This document shows positions 18,671-27,712 of a DNA stretch of 64,000 bases, in pieces (positions within the stretch are counted from its first letter, which is position 1; each line of letters starts with the position of its first letter). The translations under genes were made by a program, and so were the position numbers. The stretch is taken from assembly GCF_023702675.1 (NCBI RefSeq), contig NZ_CP098478.1, positions 1,612,001-1,676,000 on the forward strand, read 5' to 3'. Origin of the DNA: Acinetobacter sp. C26M. GTDB lineage: Bacteria; Pseudomonadota; Gammaproteobacteria; Pseudomonadales; Moraxellaceae. The notes under the pieces are model-generated. The model saw only the letters and a program-made list of their open reading frames with translations. It was not told the DNA's origin and did no database searches.

Positions 18671-19696
18671 ATTGATTTTACTTTGATGGTGTAGTCGATA
18701 GGCTTGAGGGCTGCAGCCAATCACTTTATTAAATGCACGGGTGAAATTGGCAGGATTAGAATAACCGAGTTCATAGGCAATATGGGTAATGGTAAAGCTA
18801 GAATTTTCTAATAACTCAATGGCTCGCTCAGTACTGATCTGCTGCTTTAAAGCTTGAAATTCAACGCCATGTTGCTGCAAATAGCGTTGCAAGGTTTTGG
18901 TGGAAATGTTTAAGACTTTGGCGCATTCAGTTAAGGTTGGCACTTGATTCGCTTGTCTAAGCATCATGCTGATCCATTCTACAATTTCACCTTGATGGTA
19001 GATTTTCTGAATTTGTTCCTGACAGCGTTGCTCAACTACTTTTAAGCTATGTGCATCAGCCAAAGGCAAGGGTAGTGCTAATTGTTGCTGATCAATCACC
19101 ACGCGGATACCTGAAAGCCAAGTATAGTTAAAGTGGAAATTGGCTTTTACCAAGGCTAAGTAACGTTCATGGTGGCTTGGTTCAGGAACACTTAAATAGA
19201 CTTGGTAACGTTGTAATTGCTGACCTGCCAATTCTAATAGGCTGTAGTAGAACGCTACGGCAATCGCTTCAATATGAAAGGCCAAACATTGCTTATTCAT
19301 CTGCAAAATTGGTTCAAATAGCAGTTCAACCTTTTGTGAGCCTGTTGGAAACTGAATGCTGAGCTTAAAGCTTGGCATAATCAGTCTAAAGTACTGGGCG
19401 ATTAATCTTAACGCATGTTCCAGATTAGGACTGGTCATGAGTGCATAGCCGACGAGACTATGTGAGCTGAGCTTGATATTTTTGCCCAGTTCAAAGGCCA
19501 AGTCTTGGGTATTGGGCAGACTTAAACCAATCTCAATGAATTGTTCAATTTGTTGAATCGATAATAATTCTGTTTTTGCCAGTTCTTGCTGCACAGCCAT
19601 CAACAAATCATTATCGTATTGATGCGTACCGATTAAAATTTCAATCAGGCGCAAATAATAACGTGATGGAATAACCGGGATCTGTTGCTTTTGCAC
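18647..19696 (-). CDS. alkR: AraC-type regulator of alkane hydroxylase, AlkR-like
   Basis: The 349-residue protein has an N-terminal arabinose-binding-type effector domain (about 15-200, with FELGKNIKLSSHSLVGYALMT) and a C-terminal AraC/XylS pair of helix-turn-helix motifs: LTECAKVLNISTKTLQRYLQ and HIAYELGYSNPANFTRAFNK, ending CSPQAYR. It is divergent from alkM, as alkR is in Acinetobacter baylyi, where it activates alkM in response to n-alkanes. The start is a GTG at 19696 without a strong ribosome-binding site. The assignment rests on domain type and position. Confidence 0.82.
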   Translation of the reverse strand: MQKQQIPVIPSRYYLRLIEILIGTHQYDNDLLMAVQQELAKTELLSIQQIEQFIEIGLSLPNTQDLAFELGKNIKLSSHSLVGYALMTSPNLEHALRLIAQYFRLIMPSFKLSIQFPTGSQKVELLFEPILQMNKQCLAFHIEAIAVAFYYSLLELAGQQLQRYQVYLSVPEPSHHERYLALVKANFHFNYTWLSGIRVVIDQQQLALPLPLADAHSLKVVEQRCQEQIQKIYHQGEIVEWISMMLRQANQVPTLTECAKVLNISTKTLQRYLQQHGVEFQALKQQISTERAIELLENSSFTITHIAYELGYSNPANFTRAFNKVIGCSPQAYRLHHQSKINSLQHHHT

Positions 19697-19711
19697 AAGA
19701 AAAACTCAGTA

Positions 19712-19751
19712 AAGTCTTAAAATGATAATAGCAAGTCTTAAAATGATAATA
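19712..19751 (+). promoter_or_regulatory. Two 19-bp direct repeats, probable AlkR binding sites
   Basis: AAGTCTTAAAATGATAATA occurs at 19712-19730 and again, identical, at 19733-19751. The period is 21 bp, two helical turns, the spacing used by AraC and XylS on their paired direct-repeat sites. The repeats fill the gap between alkR and alkM, ending 67 bases before the alkM start. The binding protein is inferred. Confidence 0.65.
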
Positions 19752-19818
19752 TAGAGGAGCGGTGAAGGAACACAATCAATTCAAGCAAAACATTTTGTGT
19801 TTGATTGAGGAGTTTCTA

Positions 19819-21012
19819 ATGAATATGCATACTCAACTAGATGTCGAGCAAGCGACAACAACATTTAAGGATAAAAAACGTCATTTATGGCTATTAGGTT
19901 TGGCTGTACCAACCATTGCAATGGGGGGCTTGGCGGGCTATCAGTTTGGTCCTAAAAAAACGAAAAAATTCTTTGCTTCATTTGGACCATTATTTATTCA
20001 TGGCGTTATTCCGACATTGGATAAATTGATTGGTGAAGACACCGAAAATCCACCATTAGACGCAATCGCGGATTTAGAAGCTGATCCGTATTACGCTCGA
20101 ATCGTTAAACTTTTTATTCCTTTACAATACGCGACCAATATTTATGGGGCCTATTTAGCCAGTCGTAAAGATACGCCAGTCGCAGATCAAGTGTTATTGG
20201 GAACCTTAGTAGGAATGGTCAATGGAATTGCCATTAATACTGCACATGAACTCAGCCATAAGACAGGACGTTTAGAACATTATTTGTCGCATTTGGCTTT
20301 AGCACCATCGGGTTATAACCATTTCCGAATTGAACACCCTTATGGGCACCACCGTCGAGTTGCAACACCTGAAGATCCAGCATCTTCACAATTTGGCGAA
20401 AGCTTTTGGAAGTTTTTACCGCGTACTGTGATTGGTAGTTTTAAATCGGCGATCGAAATTGAGAAAAACCGTTTAGAACGTAAAAAACTACCTTTCTTCT
20501 GTAAGGAAAATGAGTTAATTCATGGTTGGGCAATGTCAGCTGTATATCATGCTGCCATGTTGAGCAAGTTTGGTATGCGTTCAGTCCCGTTCCAAGTCAC
20601 GCAAGCGGCTTATGCGATTACTTTGTTTGAATCAGTAAATTATATTGAACATTATGGTTTAAAGCGTGCAAAGAAAGAAAATGGTCAATATGAACGGACT
20701 TTGCCAGAACATAGCTGGAACAATAATAATGTCGTGACTAATTTGTTCCTGTATCAATTACAACGTCATTCAGATCATCATGCTAACCCGACCCGAAGCT
20801 TCCAAACTTTGCGTCATTTTGAGGATGCGCCACAATTACCTGCTGGTTATGGCGCCATGATTTTGCCTGCATTTATTCCATCGTGGTGGTCAAAAATCAT
20901 GGATGATCGAGTGGTGCAACACTATAAAGGTAATTTGGACAGAATAAATGTCTATCCTGAGGCTAAACAGAAGATGTTAGAGAAATATGCTGAACAGCAA
21001 GATGCTGCTTAA
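19819..21012 (+). CDS. alkM: Alkane 1-monooxygenase AlkM (AlkB family)
   Basis: The 397-residue integral membrane di-iron enzyme hydroxylates terminal carbons of n-alkanes with rubredoxin as donor. All histidine boxes are present: NTAHELSHK, RIEHPYGHHRR, SVNYIEHYGL and LYQLQRHSDHHANPTR. Hydrophobic segments lie near 25-45, 60-75, 110-130 and 225-260, as expected. PEHSWNNNNVVTNLFLY is typical of Acinetobacter AlkM. I start at the ATG at 19819, which has GAGGAG seven bases upstream; the frame stays open to a GTG at 19762, but homologues start near here. Rubredoxin genes are not in the window. Expression probably needs AlkR. Confidence 0.95.
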   Translation: MNMHTQLDVEQATTTFKDKKRHLWLLGLAVPTIAMGGLAGYQFGPKKTKKFFASFGPLFIHGVIPTLDKLIGEDTENPPLDAIADLEADPYYARIVKLFIPLQYATNIYGAYLASRKDTPVADQVLLGTLVGMVNGIAINTAHELSHKTGRLEHYLSHLALAPSGYNHFRIEHPYGHHRRVATPEDPASSQFGESFWKFLPRTVIGSFKSAIEIEKNRLERKKLPFFCKENELIHGWAMSAVYHAAMLSKFGMRSVPFQVTQAAYAITLFESVNYIEHYGLKRAKKENGQYERTLPEHSWNNNNVVTNLFLYQLQRHSDHHANPTRSFQTLRHFEDAPQLPAGYGAMILPAFIPSWWSKIMDDRVVQHYKGNLDRINVYPEAKQKMLEKYAEQQDAA

Positions 21013-21032
21013 AGCTTAAGCTAAATACAACG

Positions 21033-21062
21033 AAAATCAGCCCAATCGGGCTGATTTTTTAT
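21033..21062. terminator. Terminator after alkM, shared with the KTSC gene
   Basis: AAAATCAGCCC and GGGCTGATTTT form an 11-bp stem around AATC, with T-rich tails on both strands. Confidence 0.9.
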
Positions 21063-21064
21063 GA

Positions 21065-21274
21065 CTAGGCTGAAATACAGAGTCGCTTAAAATGCAGATC
21101 AAACTCAAGATATTTATGCACAAAGGCGGTTTTATCGTTGGTGCGAAGTAAATTATTGTAGATAAACTCTGGAACGGGATGATAAAGCTCACCTGAGCCA
21201 TTGCTATAGAAAATTTTTAAATAGCGTGAAGAAACATCGTATTTCCAAGAGGTTACAACAACTGGTTTTTCCAT
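21065..21274 (-). CDS. KTSC-domain small protein
   Basis: The 69-residue protein has the KTSC-type core SSRYLKIFYSNGSGELYHPVPEFIYNNLL followed by a helical end. Such domains occur alone or next to nucleic-acid enzymes, and their role is unknown. The KTSC signature itself is degenerate here (RTNDKTAFVHKYLEF). The gene is single and convergent with alkM. Confidence 0.65.
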   Translation of the reverse strand: MEKPVVVTSWKYDVSSRYLKIFYSNGSGELYHPVPEFIYNNLLRTNDKTAFVHKYLEFDLHFKRLCISA

Positions 21275-21473
21275 ATATTCGTCCCCATTTTGATTTGATC
21301 TTTTAGTACATGGTTAACAACTCTGATGTTCTATTCTTTGACAGTACTCCAACTGAAACCGTCTGACAATTCATAAATGAAGCTGGCTATAAATTTATAA
21401 GTATAAGAATTGTAAAAAATTAGCTATAAATTTTGGGTGTGAAATAGGGCTTGGATTGATCAAAATTCTCAAT

Positions 21474-21501
21474 AAAAAAACCACCCTAAAAAGGGTGGTT
21501 T
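21474..21501 (-). terminator. Terminator of ahpC
   Basis: AAACCACCCT and AGGGTGGTTT form a 10-bp stem with an AAAA loop; on the minus strand it is followed by a run of seven T. Confidence 0.9.
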
Positions 21502-21527
21502 CAAACCGAGTGGTCTAATCTAAATAA

Positions 21528-22091
21528 TTAGATTTTACCAACTAAGTCGATAGATGGAGCAAGCGTAGCTTCGCCTTCTTTCCATTTAGCTGGGCATACT
21601 TCACCTGGGTGAGCGTGAACATATTGAGCAGCTTTAACTTTACGAAGAAGTTCAGATGCATCACGGCCGATACCACCAGCGTTGATTTCAACGATTTGGA
21701 TTTTGCCTTCTGGATCGATTACGAAAGTACCACGGTCAGCAAGACCAGCAGCTTCGATTAATACTTCGAAGTTTTTAGAAAGTGTCCAAGTTGGGTCACC
21801 GATCAATGGATATTGGATTTTACCAATAACTTCTGAAGTGTCGTGCCACGCTTTGTGCGTGAAGTGAGTGTCAGTAGACACGCCATAGATTTCAACGCCT
21901 AATTTTTGGAATTCAGCATAGTTGTCAGCAAGGTCGCCTAACTCAGTTGGACATACAAAAGTGAAGTCAGCTGGGTAGAAGAATACAACAGACCATTTGC
22001 CTTTAAGATCAGCTTCAGATACGTCAACAAATTGACCGTTGTGGTACGCAGTTGCTTTAAATGGTTTAACTTCAGTATTAATTAAGCTCAT
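21528..22091 (-). CDS. ahpC: Peroxiredoxin AhpC
   Basis: The 187-residue 2-Cys peroxiredoxin reduces hydrogen peroxide and organic hydroperoxides with electrons from AhpF. The peroxidatic cysteine is in [18 protein letters not shown] and the resolving cysteine in [10 protein letters not shown] near the C-terminus. I chose the ATG at 22091 ([11 protein letters not shown]), as in other AhpC; GGAG lies six bases upstream and overlaps an earlier in-frame ATG at 22103. It is a single-gene unit. Confidence 0.97.
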   Translation of the reverse strand: MSLINTEVKPFKATAYHNGQFVDVSEADLKGKWSVVFFYPADFTFVCPTELGDLADNYAEFQKLGVEIYGVSTDTHFTHKAWHDTSEVIGKIQYPLIGDPTWTLSKNFEVLIEAAGLADRGTFVIDPEGKIQIVEINAGGIGRDASELLRKVKAAQYVHAHPGEVCPAKWKEGEATLAPSIDLVGKI

Positions 22092-22568
22092 CATTGTCTC
22101 CATGATTGAGGTTTTATTGAGAGGCTAACGCCTTACTTGTTTACGAGGTCAAGAATAAATAATTTTTAGTTATTGGGGAAATAGTATTTTTACATGACTA
22201 AAATCGGAAAATTGAATAACTCAATCTGGAACGACTTTCACCCAAGGATATCTGTCTTATTTGACCGCATAGAGATGAAGTAAAAATGACAAAATATCCA
22301 AAACTAATGTGCATAACAACATGAAGTCTACGTCAGCAAAATTCAAGGGTAAAATTGAAAAAAGATAAAAATATATAAAAAACCAAGATATACGATTAAA
22401 TTTTCTACATCGGATGTATGTGTAAAACGATCAGGGAATAAAAAGAGGTATGGGCTAAATAAGCTAAGTTTTGCATTCTGTCGCGAAGAGAATGAAAAGC
22501 TTTCTTTGCATAGCAAGGGCTTAAGGCGTAAAATAGTCGATTATTTTATTTTTCAGGAAAGCTGTTCA
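22092..22568. other. Intergenic region between ahpC and hrpA
   Basis: This AT-rich stretch holds the divergent promoters of ahpC and hrpA. I see a candidate -35 (TTGACC) on the minus strand near 22150 without a strong -10, no clear OxyR site, and a perfect odd-centred palindrome, TACATC-G-GATGTA, at 22406-22418 that could be an operator. No credible gene was found. Confidence 0.5.
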
Positions 22569-25500
22569 GTGCAGAGTCATTTAAATGTAGATCAATTGGT
22601 TATGGCACGTGACCGTCACCGTTTAAATCGACTGCGCAAAGATAAAAAAACAGAAACAGCAGAAATTGAAAAACTATTTGAACAGTCTAACCATAAAGTC
22701 AAACAACGCTTAGCGCGTATTCCCAAGATCAAACTGAATCAAGACCTGCCTGTTACTCAATACGCAGATCGTTTAATTGCGGCAATTCAAAAGCATCAAG
22801 TCATTATTGTTGCTGGTGAAACGGGTTCTGGTAAAACCACACAGCTCCCACAAATTGCTATGCTGGCAGGTCGTGGGCTCACTGGGATGATCGGTCATAC
22901 TCAGCCACGTCGACTGGCTGCACGAAGTGTTTCGCAACGTATTGCTGAAGAGGTGGGTGAGAAGCTTGGCGAATCAATTGGCTTTAAAATCCGTTTTAAT
23001 GAGCAAGGTTCACAAGACTCAATCGTCCGTTTGATGACCGATGGTATTTTGTTGGCTGAATTGACCAATGACCGTTTTTTATCAAAATACGATACGATTA
23101 TTATTGATGAAGCACATGAACGTTCACTCAATATTGACTTCATCATGGGATATCTCAAGCAGCTTTTGCCAAAGCGTCCTGATTTAAAAGTCATCGTGAC
23201 TTCGGCGACTCTGGACGTAAACCGATTTAGCCAATATTTTTATGATGCGCCTATTTTTGAAGTAGAAGGCCGTAGCTTTCCTGTCGAGCTGCGTTATCGC
23301 CCGATTTCTGAGCTGAGCATTGTCGGTAGCGATGATGACGAGTTTGATGATTTCGAAGAAAATTTACCGCGTGCTGTAGTACAAGCAGTAGAAGAGTGTT
23401 TTGCTGATGCTGAAGCAAAAGGTCATCCTGAATATGCGGATATTTTAATTTTTGCCAGTACTGAACAAGAAATTCGTGAATTGCAGGAAACGCTGCAAAA
23501 ATATGGTCCTCGTCATACTGAGGTATTGCCTTTATATGCCCGTTTAGCGCTGGCGGAACAGCAAAAGATCTTTAGTCCAGGTGGTAAAGGTCGACGCATT
23601 ATTATTGCCACCAACGTAGCAGAAACAGCACTGACTGTACCGAATATTCGCTATGTGATTGATAGTGGTTTTGCTCGTATCTCGCGTTATAACTACCGCT
23701 CACGGGTACAGCGTTTACCGATTGAAGCAATTTCACAAGCTGCAGCCAACCAGCGTAAAGGCCGCTGTGGTCGTATTGCGGCGGGTGTCTGTATTCGTCT
23801 ATACAGTGAAGAAGACTTTTTAAGTCGTCCTGAATTTACTGAACCTGAAATTAAACGAACCAACTTGGCTTCTGTTATTTTGCAAATGCAAAGCTTGGGC
23901 TTAGGTAATCTAGAAGATTTTGATTTTATTGAGCCGCCAGATTTCCGTTTGGTCAATGACGGACGTAAACTCTTGGTTGAGTTGGGTGCGTTATCATCCC
24001 TCTCCTCTAACTCCTCTCCCTTTGGGAGAGGAGAACTCCTTCTCCCAGTGGGAGAAGGTTGGGATGAGGGTAAAAGAAAAGCTAGTGGTGGCTTAACCAA
24101 AGTCGGTCAAATGATGGCGCGTATGCCGATTGACCCACGTTTGGCGCGTATGTTGGTGGGTGGGGCTCATTTTGGTGTGCTCAAAGAAACCTTGATTATT
24201 GTCAGTGCCTTGGCCATTCAAGATCCACGTGAACGTCCTGCGGACAAACAAATGCAGGCAGATCAAAAGCATGCATTGTTTAAAGAAGCAGACTCAGACT
24301 TTTTATTTTATTTAAAACTTTGGAATACGCTGCAAACTAGTCCAGAAACACAAACTGAAAATAAGCGCCGTCAATTTGCACGTCAGCACTTTTTAAGCTG
24401 GTTGCGTCTTCGTGAATGGAAACAAACCCATCAGCAATTGGTTGAATTGGCAGAAGGTTTAAAACTCAGTTTTAATGAAAAATCAGCCAATTATGAAAAC
24501 TTACACCGTGCGCTGTTAACTGGTTTGCTTTCATTTATCGCCAATAAAACAGACGAACGTAATACTTTTATGGCGGTGCGCCAGCAGAAGGCCAAAGTTT
24601 TTCCTGCGAGTACCTTACACAAGACCAATACCGCTTGGGTTATGGCATTTGAGATGGTGGAAACCTCGCAGGTGTATTTACGGACTTTGGCAAAAATTGA
24701 TCCAGAATGGATTCTATTGGCCGCACGGGACTTATTGAAATATCACTATTTTGAACCACATTGGTCGAAAAAAGCAGGTATTGTTAATGCTTATGCGCAG
24801 ATTTCTCTGTTTGGTTTGATTATTGAACCGAAAAGATTAATCAATTTTGAAAAAGTAGACCAACCTGCTGCGCATGAAATCTTTTTACGCGATGCCTTAA
24901 CGACAGGTAATTTAGGTATTACCCCACCATTTTTAAAACATAACCTGCTCAAACTTGAAGAAGTTGAACGGGTTGAAGATAAATTACGCCGTCGTGACTT
25001 GGTGGTGGATGAAGAAACCATTTACCAGTTCTATGCAGGGAAGGTTCCAGAAGAAATTGCCAGTCGCAGCAGTTTTGAAGATTGGCGTGCCACGTTAGAG
25101 GCTGAAAACCCACGTCATTTATTTGTAGATGATGATGCGTTATGGATGAATGATCGTCCAACGACGCAACAATTCCCAGATTATTTGCATAATGGACAAT
25201 TGCGTTTGGCCGCCAGCTATCGTTTTGATCCAAGCCATGATGAAGATGGGGCGACAGTTAAAATACCTGTGCAGGCTTTACCACAAGTGGATGAAAAGCA
25301 ATGGTCATGGGGGATTCCAGGGTGGCGTCAGGATTTAATCGAAGCTTTATTGAAAGCACTGCCAAAAGACAAACGTCGCAATTTGGTACCGATACCTGAT
25401 ACCGCGAAAAAGCTCATGCAGGGGATTGATGCCGTGCATTTGCGCGAGCATTTATTTAGCTACTTGGCGTTTGCTTTACGCGGTGAGCAGATTACGGAAA

Positions 25501-26504
25501 AAGATTTTTCTTTTGAACGCATTGATCAGTATCTGATACCGTTTATTAAAGTCGTTGATGAGAAAGGCAAGTTGATCGCACAAGGGCGTGATCTGGACGA
25601 GTTAAAAGCACGTTGTCGTGTTGAAACTCATCGTCCAGTGAAACAGCAACAAGGTGAGTTCCAGACTTTCCCTGAAAATTTTGTGTTTGAAGCATCGCAG
25701 AAAGTAACAGGCGTTGTGATCAAGCAATACCAAGCGCTGGTACCAACCAAGTTATTTGCTGAGCTTGAAGCCAAAGACGAGTCGGGTGTAGTGATTCAAA
25801 CCTTTAATGATCAAGATGAAGCAATTAAGCAGCATCGTGAAGGGGTGATTCGTCTGGTGCATATGCAATTGGGTGATTTAATTCGTCAATTGAAAAAGCA
25901 AATTTCCAAGCCATTGGCTTTAGCCTATTCACCACTGGGTGATCGTGCCAAGCTGGAACAAATGTTGGTCTATGCAACCTTGCAAGTTTCAATTCAAGAG
26001 CTACCAAAAAATGCGGCTGAGTTTCAACAACTGTTGACTGAAACTAAAAAGAAATTTTTAGCAAATGGTCAACAGACATTAAGTGATTTAACTGAAATAT
26101 TTACCCAATGGCAGCAGATTCGCCGTGAACTATTGGTTTTAGATCAAACGATTTTTGGTCGAAGTGTAGATGATATTGAAGATCAACTTGATTTAATGTC
26201 ATTAGCAAACTTTGTATATAGTCGTCCTGCTGAAATTTGGCAGGAATATCCGCGTTATTTGAAAGCGTTGCTATTGCGTTTAGATCGTTTGCCCAATAAT
26301 CTACAACGAGACCTTGCTGCAATTGATGAAGTCGATCCATGGATGGACAAAGTGTTTAAATTTAAAAATGATCCTAAAATCAAAGAACTGTATTTGATGT
26401 TGGAAGAATTTAGAATTTCTTTGTTTTCTCAGCCGATGAAAACAAAGCTGCCTATTTCACCAACTAGATTACAAAAACTATGGGATCGATTAGCAATCGG
26501 TTAA
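22569..26504 (+). CDS. hrpA: ATP-dependent RNA helicase HrpA
   Basis: This DEAH-box helicase of about 1311 residues has Walker A GETGSGKTTQLPQI, DEAH in IIIDEAHERSLNIDF, SAT in VTSATLDVNRF, and QRKGRCGRIAAGVCIRLY as motif VI. The long C-terminal region holds the OB-fold and the DUF3418 domain typical of HrpA (IPGWRQDLIEALLKALPK). HrpA rescues stalled ribosomes and acts on structured mRNA in other bacteria. I prefer the GTG at 22569, which has AGGAAA eight bases upstream and keeps a conserved N-terminal segment; the ATG at 22602 is an alternative, and the frame is open from 22506. At about residues 475-505 the usual short loop is replaced by an inserted Ser/Gly/Glu-rich segment encoded by a palindromic repeat. 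Confidence 0.95.
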   Translation: MQSHLNVDQLVMARDRHRLNRLRKDKKTETAEIEKLFEQSNHKVKQRLARIPKIKLNQDLPVTQYADRLIAAIQKHQVIIVAGETGSGKTTQLPQIAMLAGRGLTGMIGHTQPRRLAARSVSQRIAEEVGEKLGESIGFKIRFNEQGSQDSIVRLMTDGILLAELTNDRFLSKYDTIIIDEAHERSLNIDFIMGYLKQLLPKRPDLKVIVTSATLDVNRFSQYFYDAPIFEVEGRSFPVELRYRPISELSIVGSDDDEFDDFEENLPRAVVQAVEECFADAEAKGHPEYADILIFASTEQEIRELQETLQKYGPRHTEVLPLYARLALAEQQKIFSPGGKGRRIIIATNVAETALTVPNIRYVIDSGFARISRYNYRSRVQRLPIEAISQAAANQRKGRCGRIAAGVCIRLYSEEDFLSRPEFTEPEIKRTNLASVILQMQSLGLGNLEDFDFIEPPDFRLVNDGRKLLVELGALSSLSSNSSPFGRGELLLPVGEGWDEGKRKASGGLTKVGQMMARMPIDPRLARMLVGGAHFGVLKETLIIVSALAIQDPRERPADKQMQADQKHALFKEADSDFLFYLKLWNTLQTSPETQTENKRRQFARQHFLSWLRLREWKQTHQQLVELAEGLKLSFNEKSANYENLHRALLTGLLSFIANKTDERNTFMAVRQQKAKVFPASTLHKTNTAWVMAFEMVETSQVYLRTLAKIDPEWILLAARDLLKYHYFEPHWSKKAGIVNAYAQISLFGLIIEPKRLINFEKVDQPAAHEIFLRDALTTGNLGITPPFLKHNLLKLEEVERVEDKLRRRDLVVDEETIYQFYAGKVPEEIASRSSFEDWRATLEAENPRHLFVDDDALWMNDRPTTQQFPDYLHNGQLRLAASYRFDPSHDEDGATVKIPVQALPQVDEKQWSWGIPGWRQDLIEALLKALPKDKRRNLVPIPDTAKKLMQGIDAVHLREHLFSYLAFALRGEQITEKDFSFERIDQYLIPFIKVVDEKGKLIAQGRDLDELKARCRVETHRPVKQQQGEFQTFPENFVFEASQKVTGVVIKQYQALVPTKLFAELEAKDESGVVIQTFNDQDEAIKQHREGVIRLVHMQLGDLIRQLKKQISKPLALAYSPLGDRAKLEQMLVYATLQVSIQELPKNAAEFQQLLTETKKKFLANGQQTLSDLTEIFTQWQQIRRELLVLDQTIFGRSVDDIEDQLDLMSLANFVYSRPAEIWQEYPRYLKALLLRLDRLPNNLQRDLAAIDEVDPWMDKVFKFKNDPKIKELYLMLEEFRISLFSQPMKTKLPISPTRLQKLWDRLAIG
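23994..24067 (+). repeat. Palindromic element inserted in frame inside hrpA
   Basis: The 74-bp segment folds into two hairpins, CTCCTCTCCC-TTT-GGGAGAGGAG (24011-24033) and CCTTCTCCC-AGT-GGGAGAAGG (24038-24058), enclosed by an outer stem TCATCCC / GGGATGA. This is the build of dispersed intergenic palindromic repeats. Here it is translated, as part of SLSSNSSPFGRGELLL and PVGEGWDEGK, between the LGAL and GGLTKVGQMMARMPIDPRLARML parts of hrpA. E. coli HrpA has a short, different linker at this place. Its compositional bias is unlike the rest of the gene. Confidence 0.8.
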
Positions 26505-26549
26505 ACTGAAAAATATGAAAGTTAGAAGCATTCTTTACAGGAGTTTTAC

Positions 26550-27656
26550 ATGGGCATCCGTATAACAGGTACAGGTTTATTCCACCCAACCGAATCTATT
26601 TCCAATGAAGAATTGGTTGAAAGTTTAAATGCTTATGTAGAACAGTATAACCAAGATAACGCAGCGCAAATTGAAGCTGGCGAAATTGAAGCACTTCGTG
26701 GCTCAAGCCCTGAATTTATCGAGAAAGCATCGGGTATTCAACGCCGTTATGTGGTCGAAAAATCAGGTATTCTTGATCCGACACGTTTGCGCCCACGTTT
26801 GCAAGAGCGTAGTAATGATGAACTTTCACTTCAAGCGGAGTGGGGCGTTATTGCTGCTAAGCAAGCGATGGAAAATGCAGGTGTTACCGCAGAAGATATC
26901 GATGTTGTAATTTTGGCATGTTCAAATATGCAACGTGCCTACCCAGCAGTTGCGATTGAAATCCAGTCTGCATTGGGCATTCAAGGCTATGCCTATGACA
27001 TGAACGTAGCATGTTCTGCTGCAACGTTTGGTTTGAAACAGGCCTACGACGCTGTAAAATGTGGCGCTCGTCGTGTGTTATTGCTCAATGTTGAAATTAC
27101 ATCGGGTCATTTGGACTACCGTACTCGTGATGCGCACTTTATTTTTGGTGATGTTGCGACGGCATCGATCATTGAAGAAACTGAAACTAAATCTGGTTAT
27201 GAAATCTTAGATATCCATTTGTTTACTCAGTTCTCAAATAATATCCGTAATAACTTTGGTTTCTTAAACCGTAGTGAAGATGCTGTTGTTGACGATAAGC
27301 TATTCCGTCAAGACGGTCGTAAAGTCTTTAAAGAAGTATGCCCATTAGTTGCGAAAATCATTACCGCACAATTGGAAAAGCTGGAATTAACTGCAGAGCA
27401 AATCAAACGCTTCTGGTTACACCAAGCCAATGCCAATATGAATGAACTGATTCTAAAACTCGTTGTCGGGAAAGATGCTGACTTAGAACGTGCCCCAATT
27501 ATTTTAGATGAATTTGCCAATACCTCATCTGCAGGTGTCATTATCGCAATGCATCGTACAGGCGAGCAGGTCAATGATGGCGAATATGCTGTGATTTCTT
27601 CATTCGGGGCTGGTTATTCAGTCGGTTCGATTGTGGTACAAAAGCATATTGCTTAA
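26550..27656 (+). CDS. Beta-ketoacyl-ACP synthase III (FabH-like)
   Basis: The 368-residue thiolase-fold enzyme condenses a starter acyl-CoA with malonyl-ACP. The triad is visible: Cys in [13 protein letters not shown], His in [16 protein letters not shown], and Asn in [36 protein letters not shown] opens the protein. At 368 residues it is longer than standard FabH (about 320) because of an insertion near residues 30-60; such longer forms exist in Pseudomonas and Acinetobacter, some using fatty acyl-CoA shunted from beta-oxidation. The start has AGGAG six bases upstream. It lies 45 bases after hrpA. Confidence 0.9.
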   Translation: MGIRITGTGLFHPTESISNEELVESLNAYVEQYNQDNAAQIEAGEIEALRGSSPEFIEKASGIQRRYVVEKSGILDPTRLRPRLQERSNDELSLQAEWGVIAAKQAMENAGVTAEDIDVVILACSNMQRAYPAVAIEIQSALGIQGYAYDMNVACSAATFGLKQAYDAVKCGARRVLLLNVEITSGHLDYRTRDAHFIFGDVATASIIEETETKSGYEILDIHLFTQFSNNIRNNFGFLNRSEDAVVDDKLFRQDGRKVFKEVCPLVAKIITAQLEKLELTAEQIKRFWLHQANANMNELILKLVVGKDADLERAPIILDEFANTSSAGVIIAMHRTGEQVNDGEYAVISSFGAGYSVGSIVVQKHIA

Positions 27657-27673
27657 GCTTTTAAGTTCACAAT

Positions 27674-27703
27674 AAAAAAACACCACAATTGTGGTGTTTT
27701 TTT
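27674..27703. terminator. Bidirectional terminator between KAS III and the DUF4394 lipoprotein gene
   Basis: A perfect 13-bp stem, AAAAAAACACCAC / GTGGTGTTTTTTT, has an AATT loop; T runs are present on both strands. Confidence 0.93.
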
Positions 27704-27712
27704 ATATTAGGA

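Noticed and set aside
22100..22260. OxyR binding site in front of ahpC
   Set aside because: I looked for four spaced ATAG/CTAT elements and found no convincing set.
23693..24100. Open frame of 135 codons opposite hrpA
   Set aside because: It is kept open by hrpA codon bias and the palindromic insert; the translation has no recognisable features.
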